Shown here: in pieces, positions 15,756 through 16,366 of the stretch
Numbering within the stretch: position 1 is the first letter of the stretch
Layout: each line of letters begins with the position of its first letter
NCBI GenBank assembly: GCA_002424525.1
Contig: DIKJ01000102.1
Span: 3,653-20,018 of the forward strand
DNA length: 16,366 nucleotides
Source: Bacteroidales bacterium UBA5621
GTDB taxonomy: Bacteria > Bacteroidota > Bacteroidia > Bacteroidales > VadinHA17
Direction of reading: 5' to 3'
Program-made: the position numbers and the translations under genes
The notes under the pieces: model-generated
What the model was told of the DNA's origin: nothing
Databases searched by the model: none
What the model saw: only the letters and a program-made list of their open reading frames with translations

Positions 15756-16366
15756 ATGAGAGAATCGCTTTTAACAGGAATATGCTTTATCCTCCTGATC
15801 AGCCAGGGTTGCACACGAGAATCTGTACCGTGGGAAGGAGGGAATCACATCCGCCCATACACAGGCAACCCTTTCTACTGGCAGTATAAAAGTAAGCCTG
15901 TACTCCTTCTGGGAGCCACCGGTAATGATAATCTGTTTCAGAATGAAAACCTGCTGACACACCTTGACAGTCTGAAAGCGGCAGTGGGCAACTATGTCCG
16001 TAATACGATGAGCGACAGGGATCCGGCTGATCTGCATGCATTTGGCTTAACTCCCGGGGGAAAATATGATCTTAACACCTGGAACGATGAATATTGGGGC
16101 CGTTTTGAAAACCTTTTAAAACTTGCACGGGAACGGGACATTATTGTGCAGATTGAAATATGGGACAGGTTCGATCACTCGCGCGATCCATGGAAAACCG
16201 ATCCGTTTAATCCGGCGAATACCGTAAGTTACTCTTTTGAGGAGACGGGACTCGATTCGGTTTATCCACTTCATCCCGGATCAAATGTCCAACCGTTCTT
16301 CTTTTCGGTTCCTGAACTTGACAACAACATTATCCTTCTGGAATATCAGAAAAAGTTTGTGGAGAA
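15756..16366 (+). CDS. Secreted lipoprotein, glycoside-hydrolase-like (N-terminal part)
   Basis: The frame from the ATG at 15756 stays open to the window end (203 codons and two bases), so the gene continues outside. It starts with a lipoprotein signal, MRESLLTGICFILLISQGC, with Cys19 as the lipid anchor. The mature part begins PWEGGNHIRPYTGNPFYWQY, then KPVLLLGATGNDNLFQNE, a helix, and later REREDII-like text (LARERDIIVQIEIWDRFDHS). This alternation of strand and helix with polar residues at strand ends looks like the start of a (beta/alpha)8 barrel of the cellulase/DUF4038 type found in Bacteroidota sugar-degrading proteins. No catalytic pair can be assigned in the part seen. Codon use is like that of the neighbours. 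The enzyme class is a tentative call. Confidence 0.8.
   Translation, partial: MRESLLTGICFILLISQGCTRESVPWEGGNHIRPYTGNPFYWQYKSKPVLLLGATGNDNLFQNENLLTHLDSLKAAVGNYVRNTMSDRDPADLHAFGLTPGGKYDLNTWNDEYWGRFENLLKLARERDIIVQIEIWDRFDHSRDPWKTDPFNPANTVSYSFEETGLDSVYPLHPGSNVQPFFFSVPELDNNIILLEYQKKFVE

Noticed and set aside
15771..16041. Two overlapping - strand frames of 80-88 codons at the right edge
   Set aside because: The + strand frame here has a lipoprotein signal and runs uninterrupted to the edge; the - frames lack any signal or motif.

Overview
The window looks like a chromosomal segment of a Bacteroidota bacterium, probably an uncultured Bacteroidales-type lineage. The grounds are: tandem ~800-residue double FtsX/MacB-type permeases, a small GRAM-domain protein, short A-rich leaders without strong Shine-Dalgarno sequences, and one perfect match to the Bacteroidota -7 promoter element (TAnnTTTG). 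No RNA gene, CRISPR array, insertion sequence or phage gene was seen. Both window edges cut through genes.

Region 1 (1-5679, + strand) holds three consecutive ABC-transporter permease genes. The first is only a C-terminal part, and the other two are complete. They are 32 and 13 bases apart, clearly one transcription unit, and share the coupling motif RRTxEIGxRK and the C-terminal motif NPxxSLxxE. Region 2 (5738-7646) has a small GRAM-domain gene on the - strand and, divergent from it, an NtrC-type sigma-54 activator that ends in a strong bidirectional hairpin terminator. The activator's receiver domain has Glu where the phosphorylated Asp normally sits, and no histidine kinase is encoded in the window. 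Region 3 (7680-11011, - strand) is a tight operon in the order TolC-type outer membrane protein, membrane-fusion protein, MacB/LolD-type ATPase. Together with the permeases of region 1 this makes a complete MacAB-TolC-like tripartite efflux or extrusion system, split into two transcription units around its likely regulator. The tolC upstream region has a candidate promoter, a near-sigma-54 sequence and a long dyad.

Region 4 (11222-13475, - strand) is a two-gene unit: an exported proline-rich protein with a DUF6624-like C-terminal domain, and a lipoprotein alpha/beta hydrolase. Region 5 (13643-15672) has a small YkgJ-like cysteine-cluster protein on + and a lipoprotein Amidohydro_3-family hydrolase on -. 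They converge on a 9-bp tandem repeat that fills almost the whole intergenic gap. Region 6 (15756 to the end, + strand) is the N-terminal part of a secreted lipoprotein that resembles a TIM-barrel glycoside hydrolase; it runs off the window.

No wholly new defence or mobile system is evident. The points most worth follow-up are the degenerate, apparently orphan response regulator beside the split efflux locus, the regulatory structures upstream of tolC, and the 9-bp minisatellite.
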